Positions 7,286 through 16,400 of a stretch of DNA of 64,000 bases are shown here, piece by piece; the first letter of the stretch is position 1; each line of letters begins with the position of its first letter. The notes under the pieces are model-generated. The model was not told where the DNA came from. It searched no databases and saw only the letters and a list, made by a program, of their open reading frames with translations. The position numbers and the translations under genes are program-made. The stretch is from Streptomyces griseus (GTDB taxonomy: Bacteria > Actinomycetota > Actinomycetes > Streptomycetales > Streptomycetaceae): assembly GCF_001715295.1 (NCBI RefSeq), contig NZ_MDKB01000004.1, forward strand, positions 186,001 to 250,000, read 5' to 3'.

Positions 7286-8317
7286 CTACGACGCGTGTCC
7301 GGCCGCCGACCGGGGCGGGAGGGCGGCGATGCGGACGCAGGCGTCGACCATCAACTGTTCGCTCTCGTCGGGTTCGCGCCGCTGCGCGCGGGACCTGGCC
7401 AGCGCGAGCGCCGCCGTCTGCACCGTCAGGGCGCGGGCCGGGACGTCGAGTTCGGGCCAGGGGTCACCCTCCGGCCGCACGGCCGGGCCTCCTCGATCCC
7501 GGTAGGCGGCCAGGAAGCGCAGCCAGTCCTCGGTGGGCAGCAGGCCGGCCGCGTACCAGGCGGCGGGGCGGGCCAGGTCCCAGGCAGGGTCGCCGAGTCC
7601 GGTGTCGTCGACGTCGATCAGCAGCCAGGGGCCGTGCGGTGCGGGGTGCCGCACGAGCTGGCCGAGGTGCAGGTCCCCGTGGCAGAGGAAACCGGTCCGG
7701 CCGGCGGGCGCGGGGCCCTCGTCACGCGCCCAGGCGGGCAGGCCGCGCCAGGCGGCGAGCACGGCTCGGGTGTCCGGCCCCCCGGGCCGGGCGGCGCACA
7801 TCCGGGTGACGGCCAGGGCCGCCTTGGCCGGGCCGCGCATCGGCGGCAGCGGGCGGGGTGGCCGGGTGCGGTGCAGCGCGGCCAGGAGGGCGGCCGCCTC
7901 CTCCCAGGGGGCGGCGTCGGGGTCCGCGGGGTCGACGGGCTCGCCGTACGGCCAGAGGCTCACGGCACGGCCGTCCACGGTCCGGAGGCCGGCTGCCGGG
8001 TCAGGCGGCGGGGGGCCTGGGCGGGCCGGGGCCGGCACCCGCGGGACCGGTGCGGAGGGGTGCGTACCGTCGAGCGGGGGAAGCAGGATGCCCGCCAGGT
8101 GCGGGGAGGCGGCCAGGGAGAGCCGGGCCGCCAGGGCGGCGGCGTCCGTGCCGGAGGCGTGGGCCTTGGCGACCACGGGACCGCTGCGCACCACCGTGCC
8201 GTCGGGGCGGTCCGCGAGCACCTGCGGCGCCGCGCAGCCACACGCGGCGGCAGGGGCGGCGTGGGCACGGTCGTGCGCGAGGGTGCCCAGGGCCCGTACG
8301 ACGGGGGTGGTGGTCAT
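7286..8317 (-). CDS. aminoglycoside phosphotransferase-fold kinase
   Basis: 343 residues from ATG 8317, chosen because GGGAG lies 9 bases upstream; the frame is open another 51 codons but those are low complexity. The catalytic loop CHGDLHLGQL near residue 211 and the metal-binding LIDVDDTGLGDPAWDLARP about 20 residues later identify the APH/choline-kinase fold. The N-terminal lobe is poorly conserved. The substrate may be an antibiotic, a sugar, a choline-like alcohol or a protein; context gives no clue, so a resistance function should not be assumed. Confidence 0.85.
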   Translation of the reverse strand: MTTTPVVRALGTLAHDRAHAAPAAACGCAAPQVLADRPDGTVVRSGPVVAKAHASGTDAAALAARLSLAASPHLAGILLPPLDGTHPSAPVPRVPAPARPGPPPPDPAAGLRTVDGRAVSLWPYGEPVDPADPDAAPWEEAAALLAALHRTRPPRPLPPMRGPAKAALAVTRMCAARPGGPDTRAVLAAWRGLPAWARDEGPAPAGRTGFLCHGDLHLGQLVRHPAPHGPWLLIDVDDTGLGDPAWDLARPAAWYAAGLLPTEDWLRFLAAYRDRGGPAVRPEGDPWPELDVPARALTVQTAALALARSRAQRREPDESEQLMVDACVRIAALPPRSAAGHAS

Positions 8318-8525
8318 CGCGGCGGCTCCCTGGGCGGTCCCGGCCGGCCCTGCGGCCGGTCCGGCGCCGAGCCTACGCGGCGCGCGGCGACGGCCCCGGA
8401 CAGCGCGATGTCCGGCCAGCTCCCCAGCTGGCCGGACCATCGCTGCCGTCCGCCGCACCCCCGTCCCCACGGGGCTGTTGGCCGGATGTCCGGTCCGGAC
8501 CGCTCTTCCGGACCCGGGGCACCGC

Positions 8526-8732
8526 TCAGCGCCCCAGCATCACGCCCACGGACGACGCCTGTGTGACCACTGCCTCCCAGCCGCCGAAGACGACGACGAG
8601 CAGGGCCGCCAGGGGAAGCACCATCGCGGTCGCCACCAAGGGGTGGCGACGGCCGGACGGCCGGACACCGAACGAGGCGTACGCCTTGCGTTCCTGCGTG
8701 CGGATCATGGTCCGCGCTGCCGTGTCCGCCAT
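8526..8732 (-). CDS. 68-residue single-span membrane protein
   Basis: Starts at ATG 8732 behind a strong AGGAGAGG. The N-terminal half is polar and basic (TMIRTQERKAYASFGVRPSGRRH). One hydrophobic helix follows (LVATAMVLPLAALLVVVFGGW, about residues 38-58, shown in part) and then a short tail. Topology by the positive-inside rule is N-in, C-out. The function is unknown. It lies 208 bases upstream of the APH-fold kinase on the same strand. Confidence 0.75.
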   Translation of the reverse strand: MADTAARTMIRTQERKAYASFGVRPSGRRHPLVATAMVLPLAALLVVVFGGWEAVVTQASSVGVMLGR

Positions 8733-8919
8733 GGTTCCTCTCCTGACCTGTGCCGGGGCGGCGGGCGTGTGCCTCGGGGGACGAGTTCCCCGCCCGCCGC
8801 TTGACCTCAACATTAGGGAGACGGAAGCCGTACGGCGTCATGCCCGCGTACCGATTGCCCGGCCTCCCGGAGGATGAGCCGGCCGCCTCCGGTGTACTCC
8901 CCTGGGTGGAGATCCGGCC

Positions 8920-9086
8920 TAAGGGGTGTCCCGCAATCCCCGGTGGATCAGCGTGCGGCGTCAGATGCGGTGCATCGCAAGGCGGAGGGACGTCCGCATA
9001 CGGGATGTATGGGGACGTCCTGACAACGCGGCGAGGTGCCGTAGCTGTCGTCGCACGCCCGCCGGGAATTGCCGGGGCAGCCCTTA
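8920..9086. repeat. inverted-repeat element family 1, copy A
   Basis: A 167-bp element whose left end (TAAGGGGTGTCCCGCAATCC) and right end (reading inwards TAAGGGCTGCCCCGGCAATT) are imperfect inverted repeats. The interior shares long identical stretches with copies B and C (for example ACAACGCGGCGAGGTGCCGT). No transposase is inside. The right terminal TTA supplies the TAA stop codon of the minus-strand gene at 9084-9335. Confidence 0.85.
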
Positions 9087-9335
9087 AGGGGTGTCCCCGA
9101 GGGGACGCTCGGAGGCGTCCTCGCGGGGGACCGGCTGTTCGACCAGGGCGAGCACCCTGGTCGCCATGAAGCGGGCGGTACGGACAACTGATCCACTTCT
9201 GGTGACTTCACTCACTTCGACCACCCCTCTGCGGACCGCTGTCTCCACCCGGCGGCCTGCTCTGGAGGCCACCACCTCGTACGTCCGTGTCGTGTCCCCG
9301 GCGTCCACGACTATTTCCACACGATCGCCCTTCAC
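9084..9335 (-). CDS. small conserved protein of unknown function, stop codon in a repeat
   Basis: 83 residues from GTG 9335 with GGGGG about 10 bases upstream. The sequence begins VKGDRVEIVVDAGDTTRTYEV and continues with R/V/E-rich beta-strand-like stretches (GRRVETAVRRGVVEVSEVTR). It looks like a compact all-beta protein, not membrane-associated. I cannot name a domain. The frame ends at a TAA formed by the terminal TTA of repeat copy A, so the last few codons (about SERPLGDTP) may have been altered by the element. It is divergent from the Ser/Thr kinase. Confidence 0.75.
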   Translation of the reverse strand: MKGDRVEIVVDAGDTTRTYEVVASRAGRRVETAVRRGVVEVSEVTRSGSVVRTARFMATRVLALVEQPVPREDASERPLGDTP

Positions 9336-9548
9336 TGATCCAATCCCCCTTCTGCGACGCTCCTTTGAGATCTCGCACGGGCCGGAGAGCCTGGATCTGC
9401 GGCTCCCTGACCACTCTTCGATCCTCCCACCGGGCACTGACAATCGATGGGACGGCGAGGGCGCGGCCTCTGAGCGCGCCGCGCCGCGGGTACGTAAGCT
9501 GTGCCTCGTCAGGCGGACGGCGGACCAGGCAGCGGGGATGGGCAGACG

Positions 9549-10874
9549 ATGGCGATGATGCGGCTCCGGCGCGAGGACCCGCGTGTCGTCGGCTCGTTCA
9601 GGCTCCACCGGCGGCTCGGCGCGGGCGGCATGGGCGTCGTCTACCTGGGTTCCGACCGCCGGGGCCAGCGGGTGGCGCTGAAGGTGATCCGGCCGGACCT
9701 GGCGGAGGACCAGGAGTTCCGTTCGCGCTTCGCGCGCGAGGTGTCCGCCGCCCGGCGGATCCGCGGCGGCTGTACGGCACGTCTGGTGGCCGCCGATCTG
9801 GAGGCGGACCGCCCCTGGTTCGCGACGCAGTACGTGCCCGGGCCCTCGCTCCACGACAAGGTCGCCGAGGAGGGGCCGCTGTCGGCCGCCGAGGTGGCGT
9901 CGATCGGGGCGGCGCTGTCGGAGGGGCTGGTGGCGGTGCACGAGGCCGGGGTCGTCCACCGTGACCTGAAGCCGTCGAACATCCTCCTCTCCCCCAAGGG
10001 CCCGCGGATCATCGACTTCGGCATCGCCTGGGCGACCGGGGCCAGCACACTCACCCATGTCGGTACGGCCGTCGGCTCGCCGGGGTTCCTGGCGCCGGAG
10101 CAGGTCCGGGGAGCGGCGGTGACGCCGGCCACGGACGTGTTCTCGCTGGGTGCCACGCTGGCGTACGCGGCGATGGCCGACTCACCCTTCGGGCACGGCA
10201 GTTCCGAGGTGATGCTCTACCGCGTGGTGCACGAGGAACCGCACCTTCTCGACGTCCACGACGCGCTGGCCCCCTTGGTGCGGGCCTGTCTGGCGAAGGA
10301 CCCCGAGGAGCGTCCGAGCACGCTGCAGTTGTCCATGCGGCTCAAGGAGATCGCCGCACGCGAGGCACAGGGGCTTCACGAGCGCCGGCCGCCGGCGCCC
10401 CGCGGCGAGCGGGAGCTGGACCGCCCGACCGGCCGTCTGCCGGGCCCGTACACCGAGCAGCACACCCGCCGCGCGGCGGGCCCGGGCCCGGAGACGCGTC
10501 CCCCGGCCCGGCGGCCGTCGTCCGGGCGCCCGGCGCCGGCCCGCACCGGCGGCTCACGCCCCCAGGCCTCCCGGGGTGGTACGCCCGTGGGGAAGCGCCC
10601 GCACGGCACGAACGGGACGCACCGTACGAACGGCCGTCCCGGCACCCGCTCCGGGGTGCGGACCACCTCGGCGGGGAAGAACGGCCCGCGCAGGCCCGCC
10701 AATCCGCGGCTGCTGCGTCAGCGGCTCGTCGTCTTCGTCGTGGTGACGTTGCTGGTGGCACTGGGGATCGCGGCGGCCCAGGGCTGCCAGGGCCCGGCGC
10801 GCGGGCTGGGCGGTACGCCGTCGCAGACGCAGGACCGGGCTGCGGATCATCCCCGGGGAAGCGACGGGCCCTGA
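9549..10874 (+). CDS. Hanks-type Ser/Thr protein kinase with a C-terminal membrane span
   Basis: 441 residues from ATG 9549 (GGGGATGGG upstream). The kinase domain covers about 17-285: GAGGMG loop at 24-29, VALK lysine K45, HRDLKPSN with catalytic D139, IDFG with D156, and GSPGFLAPEQ activation segment. It is followed by a Pro/Arg/Gly-rich juxtamembrane linker of about 100 residues, one transmembrane helix near 395-413 (VVFVVVTLLVALGIAA) and a short outer tail. There are no PASTA, WD40 or other sensor domains, so the external signal domain is minimal. A threonine-containing activation loop (STLTHVGTAVG) suggests autophosphorylation. Confidence 0.93.
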   Translation: MAMMRLRREDPRVVGSFRLHRRLGAGGMGVVYLGSDRRGQRVALKVIRPDLAEDQEFRSRFAREVSAARRIRGGCTARLVAADLEADRPWFATQYVPGPSLHDKVAEEGPLSAAEVASIGAALSEGLVAVHEAGVVHRDLKPSNILLSPKGPRIIDFGIAWATGASTLTHVGTAVGSPGFLAPEQVRGAAVTPATDVFSLGATLAYAAMADSPFGHGSSEVMLYRVVHEEPHLLDVHDALAPLVRACLAKDPEERPSTLQLSMRLKEIAAREAQGLHERRPPAPRGERELDRPTGRLPGPYTEQHTRRAAGPGPETRPPARRPSSGRPAPARTGGSRPQASRGGTPVGKRPHGTNGTHRTNGRPGTRSGVRTTSAGKNGPRRPANPRLLRQRLVVFVVVTLLVALGIAAAQGCQGPARGLGGTPSQTQDRAADHPRGSDGP

Positions 10875-10953
10875 CCGCCCGTACGGGGAGGGACCGCACG
10901 CGTCCGCCGCGGTCCGTCTGCCCGGCCGGCCGGACACGCCTGGGCCGGGCGCC

Positions 10954-11118
10954 AAGGGCTGTCCCGCAGTTCCCGGTGGATCAGCGCGCGGCGTCGGATG
11001 CGGTGCGTCGCACGGCGGAGGGGCGTCCGCATACTGGATGTACGGGGACGTTCCGACAACGCGGCGAGGTGCCGTAGCTGTCGTCGCGCGCCCGCCGTGA
11101 AGTGCGGTGGAGCCCTTA
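10954..11118. repeat. inverted-repeat element family 1, copy B
   Basis: 165 bp, left end AAGGGCTGTCCCGCAGTTCC and a degraded right end (GAAGTGCGGTGGAGCCCTTA). The interior matches copies A and C closely. The right terminal TTA (11116-11118) is the TAA stop codon of the SpoU methyltransferase gene on the minus strand. It separates that gene from the convergent Ser/Thr kinase. Confidence 0.85.
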
Positions 11119-11934
11119 GCTGACCCGCGTCGCGTAGAAGGCGACGGCGGAGGCCGCGGCGACGTTCAGTGAGTCCACGCCGGCGTCCATCGGGATGCGG
11201 ACGTGGCAGTCGGCGGCGCCGAGTGCCTGGGGCGTGAGCCCGTCGCCCTCCGTACCGAAGACCAGGGCCAGCTTCTCGTACCCGTGTGCCACGAGTTCGT
11301 CCAGGGTGATCGACCGCTCGCTCAGGCAGAGCGCGGCGGTCGTGAAGCCCGCCGCCCGCAGCAGGCCGAGATCCCCGGGCCATGACTCCAGCCGCGTCCA
11401 CGGCACGTGGAAGACGGACCCCATCGAGACCTTGACCGCCCGGCGGTAGAGCGGGTCGGCGCAGCGCGGGGTGAGCAGGACCGCGTCGACGCCCAGTGCG
11501 GCCGCGTTGCGGAAGGCGGCCCCGAGGTTGGCGTGGTCGACGATGTCCTCGAACACCGCCACCCGGCGGACGTCCCCCGACTCCGGACCCAGCAGCGCGC
11601 CGACGGCCGGCAGCGGGGCGCGCTGCATGGAGGCGAGGGCGCCGCGGTGCACGTGGTACCCGGTGACGCGCTCGGCGAGTTCGGGGGCGACCGCGTAGAC
11701 CGGTGCGGGCGTCGTGTCGATCACGTCGCGCATGACGTCGAACCACTTGGCGGAGAGCAGCATGGACCGCATCGCGTACCCGGCGTCGACGGCGCGTCTG
11801 ATGACCTTCTCGCCTTCGGCGATGAAGAGGCCCTCGGCGGGTTCCCGCCGGCGCCGCAGTTCGACGTCGGTCAGACCGGTGTAGTCGCTCAGGCGCGGGT
11901 CGTCGGGGTCGGTGACGGTGATGAGTTCAGCCAC
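11116..11934 (-). CDS. SpoU/TrmH-family RNA 2'-O-methyltransferase
   Basis: 272 residues. The N-terminal substrate-binding domain (GLFIAEGEKVIRRAVDAGY, residues 35-53) precedes a SPOUT domain with motif 1 FEDIVDHANLGAAFRNAAALG, motif 2 VFGTEGDGLTPQAL and motif 3 IPMDAGVDSLNVAAASAVAFY. These form the knotted SAM site; the Arg in FRNAA, Glu in GTEGDG and Asn in DSLNV are the expected catalytic and binding residues. It methylates ribose 2'-OH in rRNA or tRNA; the target is unknown. The protein ends on a TAA formed with repeat copy B. Confidence 0.9.
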   Translation of the reverse strand: MAELITVTDPDDPRLSDYTGLTDVELRRRREPAEGLFIAEGEKVIRRAVDAGYAMRSMLLSAKWFDVMRDVIDTTPAPVYAVAPELAERVTGYHVHRGALASMQRAPLPAVGALLGPESGDVRRVAVFEDIVDHANLGAAFRNAAALGVDAVLLTPRCADPLYRRAVKVSMGSVFHVPWTRLESWPGDLGLLRAAGFTTAALCLSERSITLDELVAHGYEKLALVFGTEGDGLTPQALGAADCHVRIPMDAGVDSLNVAAASAVAFYATRVS

Positions 11935-11966
11935 GGGGTGATGCTGCCTTGTCGGGTGTGGGTGCC

Positions 11967-11991
11967 GGGGCCGGGCCGGAGCCCGGTCCCC
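11967..11991 (-). terminator. hairpin downstream of the siroheme gene
   Basis: GGGGCCGGGC (11967-11976) pairs with GCCCGGTCCCC (11981-11991) around CGGA, with one G-T pair. It lies 25-49 bases after the stop codon at 12016 and before the SpoU start. Confidence 0.5.
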
Positions 11992-12015
11992 GGACGCGTA
12001 GCGGGGGTGTGCCGC

Positions 12016-13269
12016 TCAGTGGGTGGTGGGTCCGGGCACGTCCGAGCCGACGGCGACGACGTCGCCGATGACGATGACGGCCGGGGGGCGCACCTCTTCG
12101 GCCACCACCCGCTCCCCCACGGTCGCGAGCGTGGCGTCCACCCTGCGCTGCGCGGCCGTGGTGCCTTCCTGGATCAGTGCGACGGGGGTCTGCGGGGACT
12201 TCCCGTGGGCGACGAGCGCGTGGGCGATGGCGCCTATCTTGTCGACGGCCATCAGCAGGACGAGTGTGCCGCGCAGGTGCGCGAGGGCATCCCAGTCGAC
12301 CAGCGAACGCGGGTCGTCGGGGCCGACATGTCCGCTGACCACGGTGAACTCGTGGGCGACACCGCGGTGGGTGACGGGGATCCCGGCCGCGCCCGGTACG
12401 GAGATGGAGCTGGAGATCCCGGGGACGACGGTGCAGGCGATGCCCTCGGCGGCCAGCGCCTGGGCCTCCTCCATGCCCCGCCCGAAGACGTAGGGGTCGC
12501 CGCCCTTGAGGCGCACGACGGACTTGCCGGCCTTGGCGTGGTCGATCAGCGCCTGGTTGATCGCCTCCTGGGCCATGTAGCGGCCGTACGGGATCTTCGC
12601 GGCGTCGATCACCTCGACGTGGGGCGGGAGTTCGTCGAGCAGGTCGCGGGGGCCGAGCCGGTCGGCGATGACCACGTCGGCCTCGGCGAGGAGCCGGCGG
12701 CCGCGGACGGTGATGAGGTCGGGGTCGCCGGGGCCGCCGCCCACCAGGGCCACCCCGGGGGTGCGGGTGCGGTGGTGCGGGGCGGCGAGGGTCCCGTCGC
12801 GCAGGCCCTCCACGATGGCGTCGCGGACGGCGGCGGAGTGCCGGGGGTCGCGGCCCTCGGAGGTGGTGCTGAGGACGGCCACCGTGATGCCCTCGCTGCG
12901 GCCGGTGGCCGGGGTCCAGGCGGTCGCCGCCTCCGCGTCGTCGCTGCGGACGCACCAGGTGCGGGTGCGCTCCGCCTCGGCGGACGCGGCGTCGTTGGCC
13001 GCGGGGTCCGAGGACGCGATGAGCGCGTACCAGGTGTCGGCGAGGTCCCCGTCCTGGTACCTGCGGCGCTCCCAGCGGATCTCCCCGGTGTCGGCCATCG
13101 CCTCGACGGAGGCGGTCGCGGAGGGGGAGACGAGGGTGATGTCCGCTCCGGCCGCGATGAGGGCGGGCAGCCTGCGCTGCGCGACCTGGCCGCCGCCGAC
13201 GACGACCACGCGGCGCCCGTTGAGGCGCAGTCCGACAGGGTAGGCGGGGTGCTCGTCGTACTCGGCCAT
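12016..13269 (-). CDS. cysG: siroheme synthase-type precorrin-2 dehydrogenase/uroporphyrinogen-III methyltransferase
   Basis: 417 residues from ATG 13269. The N-terminal half (about 10-150) is a Rossmann-fold CysG-type dehydrogenase/ferrochelatase domain with RRVVVVGGGQVAQRRLPAL and a retained Asp in IASSDPAAND. The C-terminal half (about 165-415) is a SUMT domain with VALVGGGPGDPDLITVRG, VIDAAKIPYGR, VVRLKGGDPYVFGRG, VPGISSSISVPGAAGIPVTHRG. It would make precorrin-2 from uroporphyrinogen III and oxidise it towards sirohydrochlorin for siroheme or cobalamin. It sits with BluB-CobT and CobL, supporting a B12-linked role. Fusion order and length match E. coli CysG. Confidence 0.92.
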   Translation of the reverse strand: MAEYDEHPAYPVGLRLNGRRVVVVGGGQVAQRRLPALIAAGADITLVSPSATASVEAMADTGEIRWERRRYQDGDLADTWYALIASSDPAANDAASAEAERTRTWCVRSDDAEAATAWTPATGRSEGITVAVLSTTSEGRDPRHSAAVRDAIVEGLRDGTLAAPHHRTRTPGVALVGGGPGDPDLITVRGRRLLAEADVVIADRLGPRDLLDELPPHVEVIDAAKIPYGRYMAQEAINQALIDHAKAGKSVVRLKGGDPYVFGRGMEEAQALAAEGIACTVVPGISSSISVPGAAGIPVTHRGVAHEFTVVSGHVGPDDPRSLVDWDALAHLRGTLVLLMAVDKIGAIAHALVAHGKSPQTPVALIQEGTTAAQRRVDATLATVGERVVAEEVRPPAVIVIGDVVAVGSDVPGPTTH

Positions 13270-13449
13270 GGTCGTGCGGGCTCCTCGTGCAGGGTGCGGT
13301 GTGCTGCGGGCCGCTGCGGCGGTGGAGCGGCGGGGACTGCGCTGGTCTGTGCGGGCGGGGACGGCGGGACGGCGCCGGGGCGGTACGGGTGGGACCACGA
13401 TACGGGGTGGTGCCACGGGGCCGTCCGGCCGTGGGGCCGGGGGCCCGGG

Positions 13450-13495
13450 GGGGGGAGGTGCTCCGGGCCACGGGTGGCCCGGAGCACCTCCCCCC
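13450..13495 (-). terminator. strong hairpin terminator after bluB-cobT
   Basis: A 22-bp perfect stem: the arm beginning GGGGGGAGGTGCTCC at 13450 pairs with the arm ending GGAGCACCTCCCCCC at 13495, around a central GG. It begins 3 bases after the stop codon of the gene at 13498. It is one of the strongest stem-loops in the window. Confidence 0.85.
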
Positions 13496-13497
13496 GG

Positions 13498-16400
13498 CTA
13501 CTTCTCCGTCACTCCCGCCGAGTCGAACGTCGCCACCTCGTGCATCGCCCGCGCCGCGCTCTGCACGATGGGGAGCGCGAGCAGCGCACCGGTGCCCTCG
13601 CCGAGGCGGAGGTCGAGATCGACCAGCGGACGCAGGCCCAGCTTGTTGAGCGCGGCCACGTGGCCGGGTTCCGCGCTGCGGTGGCCCGCGATGCAGGCGG
13701 CCAGAGCCTCGGGGGCGATCGCCCGGGCGACCAGGGCCGCGGCTCCGGCGCTCACCCCGTCCAGGATCACGGGCGTACGCAGCGAGGCGCCGCCCAGCAG
13801 GAAGCCGGCCATCGCGGCGTGCTCCAGCCCGCCGACCGCGGCCAGTACCCCGATCGGGTCGGCGGGGTCGGGCTGGTGCAGCTCCAGGGCCCGGCGGACC
13901 ACGTCGACCTTGCGGGCGTGCATCTCGTCGTTGATGCCGGTGCCGCGACCGGTCACCTCGGCCGGGTCCATGCCCGTGTACACGCAGATCAGCGCCGCCG
14001 ACGCCGTGGTGTTGGCGATGCCCATCTCACCGGTGAGCAGGCCCTTGTTGCCCGCGGCCACCAGATCACGGGCGGTCTCGATGCCGACCTCGATCGCGGC
14101 GAGGACCTCGTCGCGGGTGAGCGCGGGGCCGGTCGTGAAGTCGGCCGTTCCCGGCCGGACCTTGCGCGGCAGCAGACCGGGGGTGGCGGGCAGTTCGGCG
14201 GCGACACCCACGTCGACCACACAGACCTCGGCGCCGACCTGGGCGGCGAAGGCGTTGCAGACCGCGCCCCCGCCGAGGAAGTTGGCGACCATCTGCGCGG
14301 TGACCTCCTGCGGCCACGCGGTGACGCCCTGGGCGTGCACCCCGTGGTCACCGGCGAAGATCGCGACCGCCGCCGGCTCCGGGATCGGCGGCGGGCACTT
14401 CCGGGAGAGCCCGGACAGCTGCGCCGAGATGATCTCCAGCATGCCGAGCGCACCGGCGGGCTTGGTCATCCGCTTCTGGCGCTCCCAGGCCTCCCCCAGC
14501 GCCTTGGCGTCCAGCGGGCGGATGTTGGCGATGGTCTCCTGGAGCAGGTCGTGCGGCTCCTCGCCCGGCAGGGCGCGCCGGCCGTACGTCTCCTCGTGGA
14601 CGACCCAGGACAGCGGGCGGCGCTTGGACCAGCCCGCCTGCATCAGCTCGGGCTCCTCGGGGAATTCGTCGACGTAACCGACACACAGGTAGGCGACGAC
14701 CTCGAGGTGTTCGGGCAGGCCCAGGGCGCGGACCATCTCGCGCTCGTCGAAGAAGCTCACCCAGCCGACGCCGAGGCCCTCGGCGCGGGCGGCGAGCCAG
14801 AGGTTCTCGACGGCGAGCGCGGAGGAGTACGGGGCCATCTGCGGCTGGGTGTGCCGGCCGAGGGTGTGGCGGCCGCCGCGGGTGGGGTCGGCGGTGACGA
14901 CGATGTTGACCGGGGTGTCGAGGATGGCCTCGATCTTCAGTTCCTTGAACTGCTTGGCCCGGGCCTTGGGGAGCGACTTGGCGTACGCGTCACGCTGGCG
15001 CTGAGCGAGTTCGTGCATCGACCGGCGCGTCTCCGCGGACCGGATGACGACGAAGTCCCACGGCTGCGAGTGGCCGACGCTGGGTGCGGTGTGCGCGGCC
15101 TCGAGGACGCGGAGCAGGACCTCGTGCGGGATGGGGTCGCTGCGGAAGCCGTTGCGGATGTCGCGGCGCTCGCGCATGACCCGCAGGACGGCCTCGCGCT
15201 CGGCGTCGTCGTATCCGGGGGCGGGCGGCGTGGCGGGCGCCTCGTCCGCCGCGACGTGGAACTCCTCGGCCTCGATGGCCTGGTTCTCCGGCGTTCCGGC
15301 CTCGGGGACCTGGGTTCCGGAGGGAGCGGCCTCGGGGGCCTGGGTTTCGGGGGTAGCGGTCTCCGGGTCCGGCGAGGCGGGCCCCTCGGCTGACGGTGCT
15401 CCGGTCCCGGACGGCACGGGCTGCGGGTCTCCGGCTTCCTGGGACACGGCTTCCTCGACCTCCGCCTCCGGCGTCTCGATGATCTCGGGCCCGGCACCGG
15501 CCTCGGACTCGGCGGGCGCCGGGATCTCGGCCTGCGGTACGGGCACGGGCTCGGGCTCCACGACGGGCTCGGGATCGACCACGGGGGCGGCCTCTGCCAC
15601 CGGCTCCGGCGCGGCGGCCGGTACGGGCTCGGGTGCCACCACGGGCTCGGGCTGGACCACGGGGGCGGCCTCTGCCACAGGCTCCGGCGCGGCGGCCGGC
15701 GTCGGCTCGGGAGCCACCACGGGCTCGGGCTGGACGGTCGCAGCGGGGGCGGGGAGCTCCTGCGCCTCGGGCGCCTCCGGCTCCGGTTCCGGAGCAGCGG
15801 AGGGTTCTTCCACGGCGACCGGGGCCTGCGGGGCGTCCTCGGCGACCGGAGCCGCTTCGGCGGCCGGGGGTGCCTCGGCAACCGGGGCTGCTTCGGCGGC
15901 CTGAGCCGCCTGCGGGGCCGGGACGGCGGCAGGCTCCGGTGTGACGTCGGCCGCGGGCGGAACCTGCACCGGTGCCGCCACGGCCTCCACGGCCTCGGGC
16001 CGCACGGGCTCGGCGGGATCCGTCGGCGTGAGGGGAACGGCGGCCGGGGTGGGGTTCTCCGCCGCCGGAGCGGGGACCTCCAGGGGCGCGAGCGGTCCTT
16101 CGTCCGCGGTCGCGACAGCCGCCTCCGCCGGGGCCCCGGCCGGGACGTCGGGGGTCGCGGTCGCGACCGGCTCTGCCACGGGCTTCTCGACGGCGTCGGG
16201 CTCCACAGGGGCCACCGGCTCGGGGACGACCGTTTCTGCGGGCGGGACGGGGGCGGCAGCGGGAGCGGACGCGTCCTGCGGAGCCGGAGCGGGCACAGCG
16301 TCGGCAACGGGAACCGGAGCGGGATCAGGCACAGCGTCGGCAGCGGGAGCAGGCACAGCCTCGGGAGCGGTAGCCGGCTCGGCGGCAGCCACCGGCTGGG

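Noticed and set aside
7286-8317. Aminoglycoside resistance gene
   Set aside because: The fold is right, but the substrate-binding regions are not those of known resistance enzymes and there is no resistance context. I kept the neutral call.
8990-9080. A small protein starting MYGDV with TTRRGAVAVVARPPG, seen in several places
   Set aside because: It is the translation of one frame of the family 1 repeat. The frame is broken early in copy B and has no ribosome site, so the conservation is that of the DNA element.
11407-15393. A 1328-codon plus-strand open frame across the cobalamin genes
   Set aside because: It is antisense to the SpoU, CysG-like and BluB-CobT genes, crosses a strong terminator hairpin and two intergenic gaps, and is a low-complexity Gly/Asp/Val/Arg translation typical of a shadow frame in high-GC DNA.
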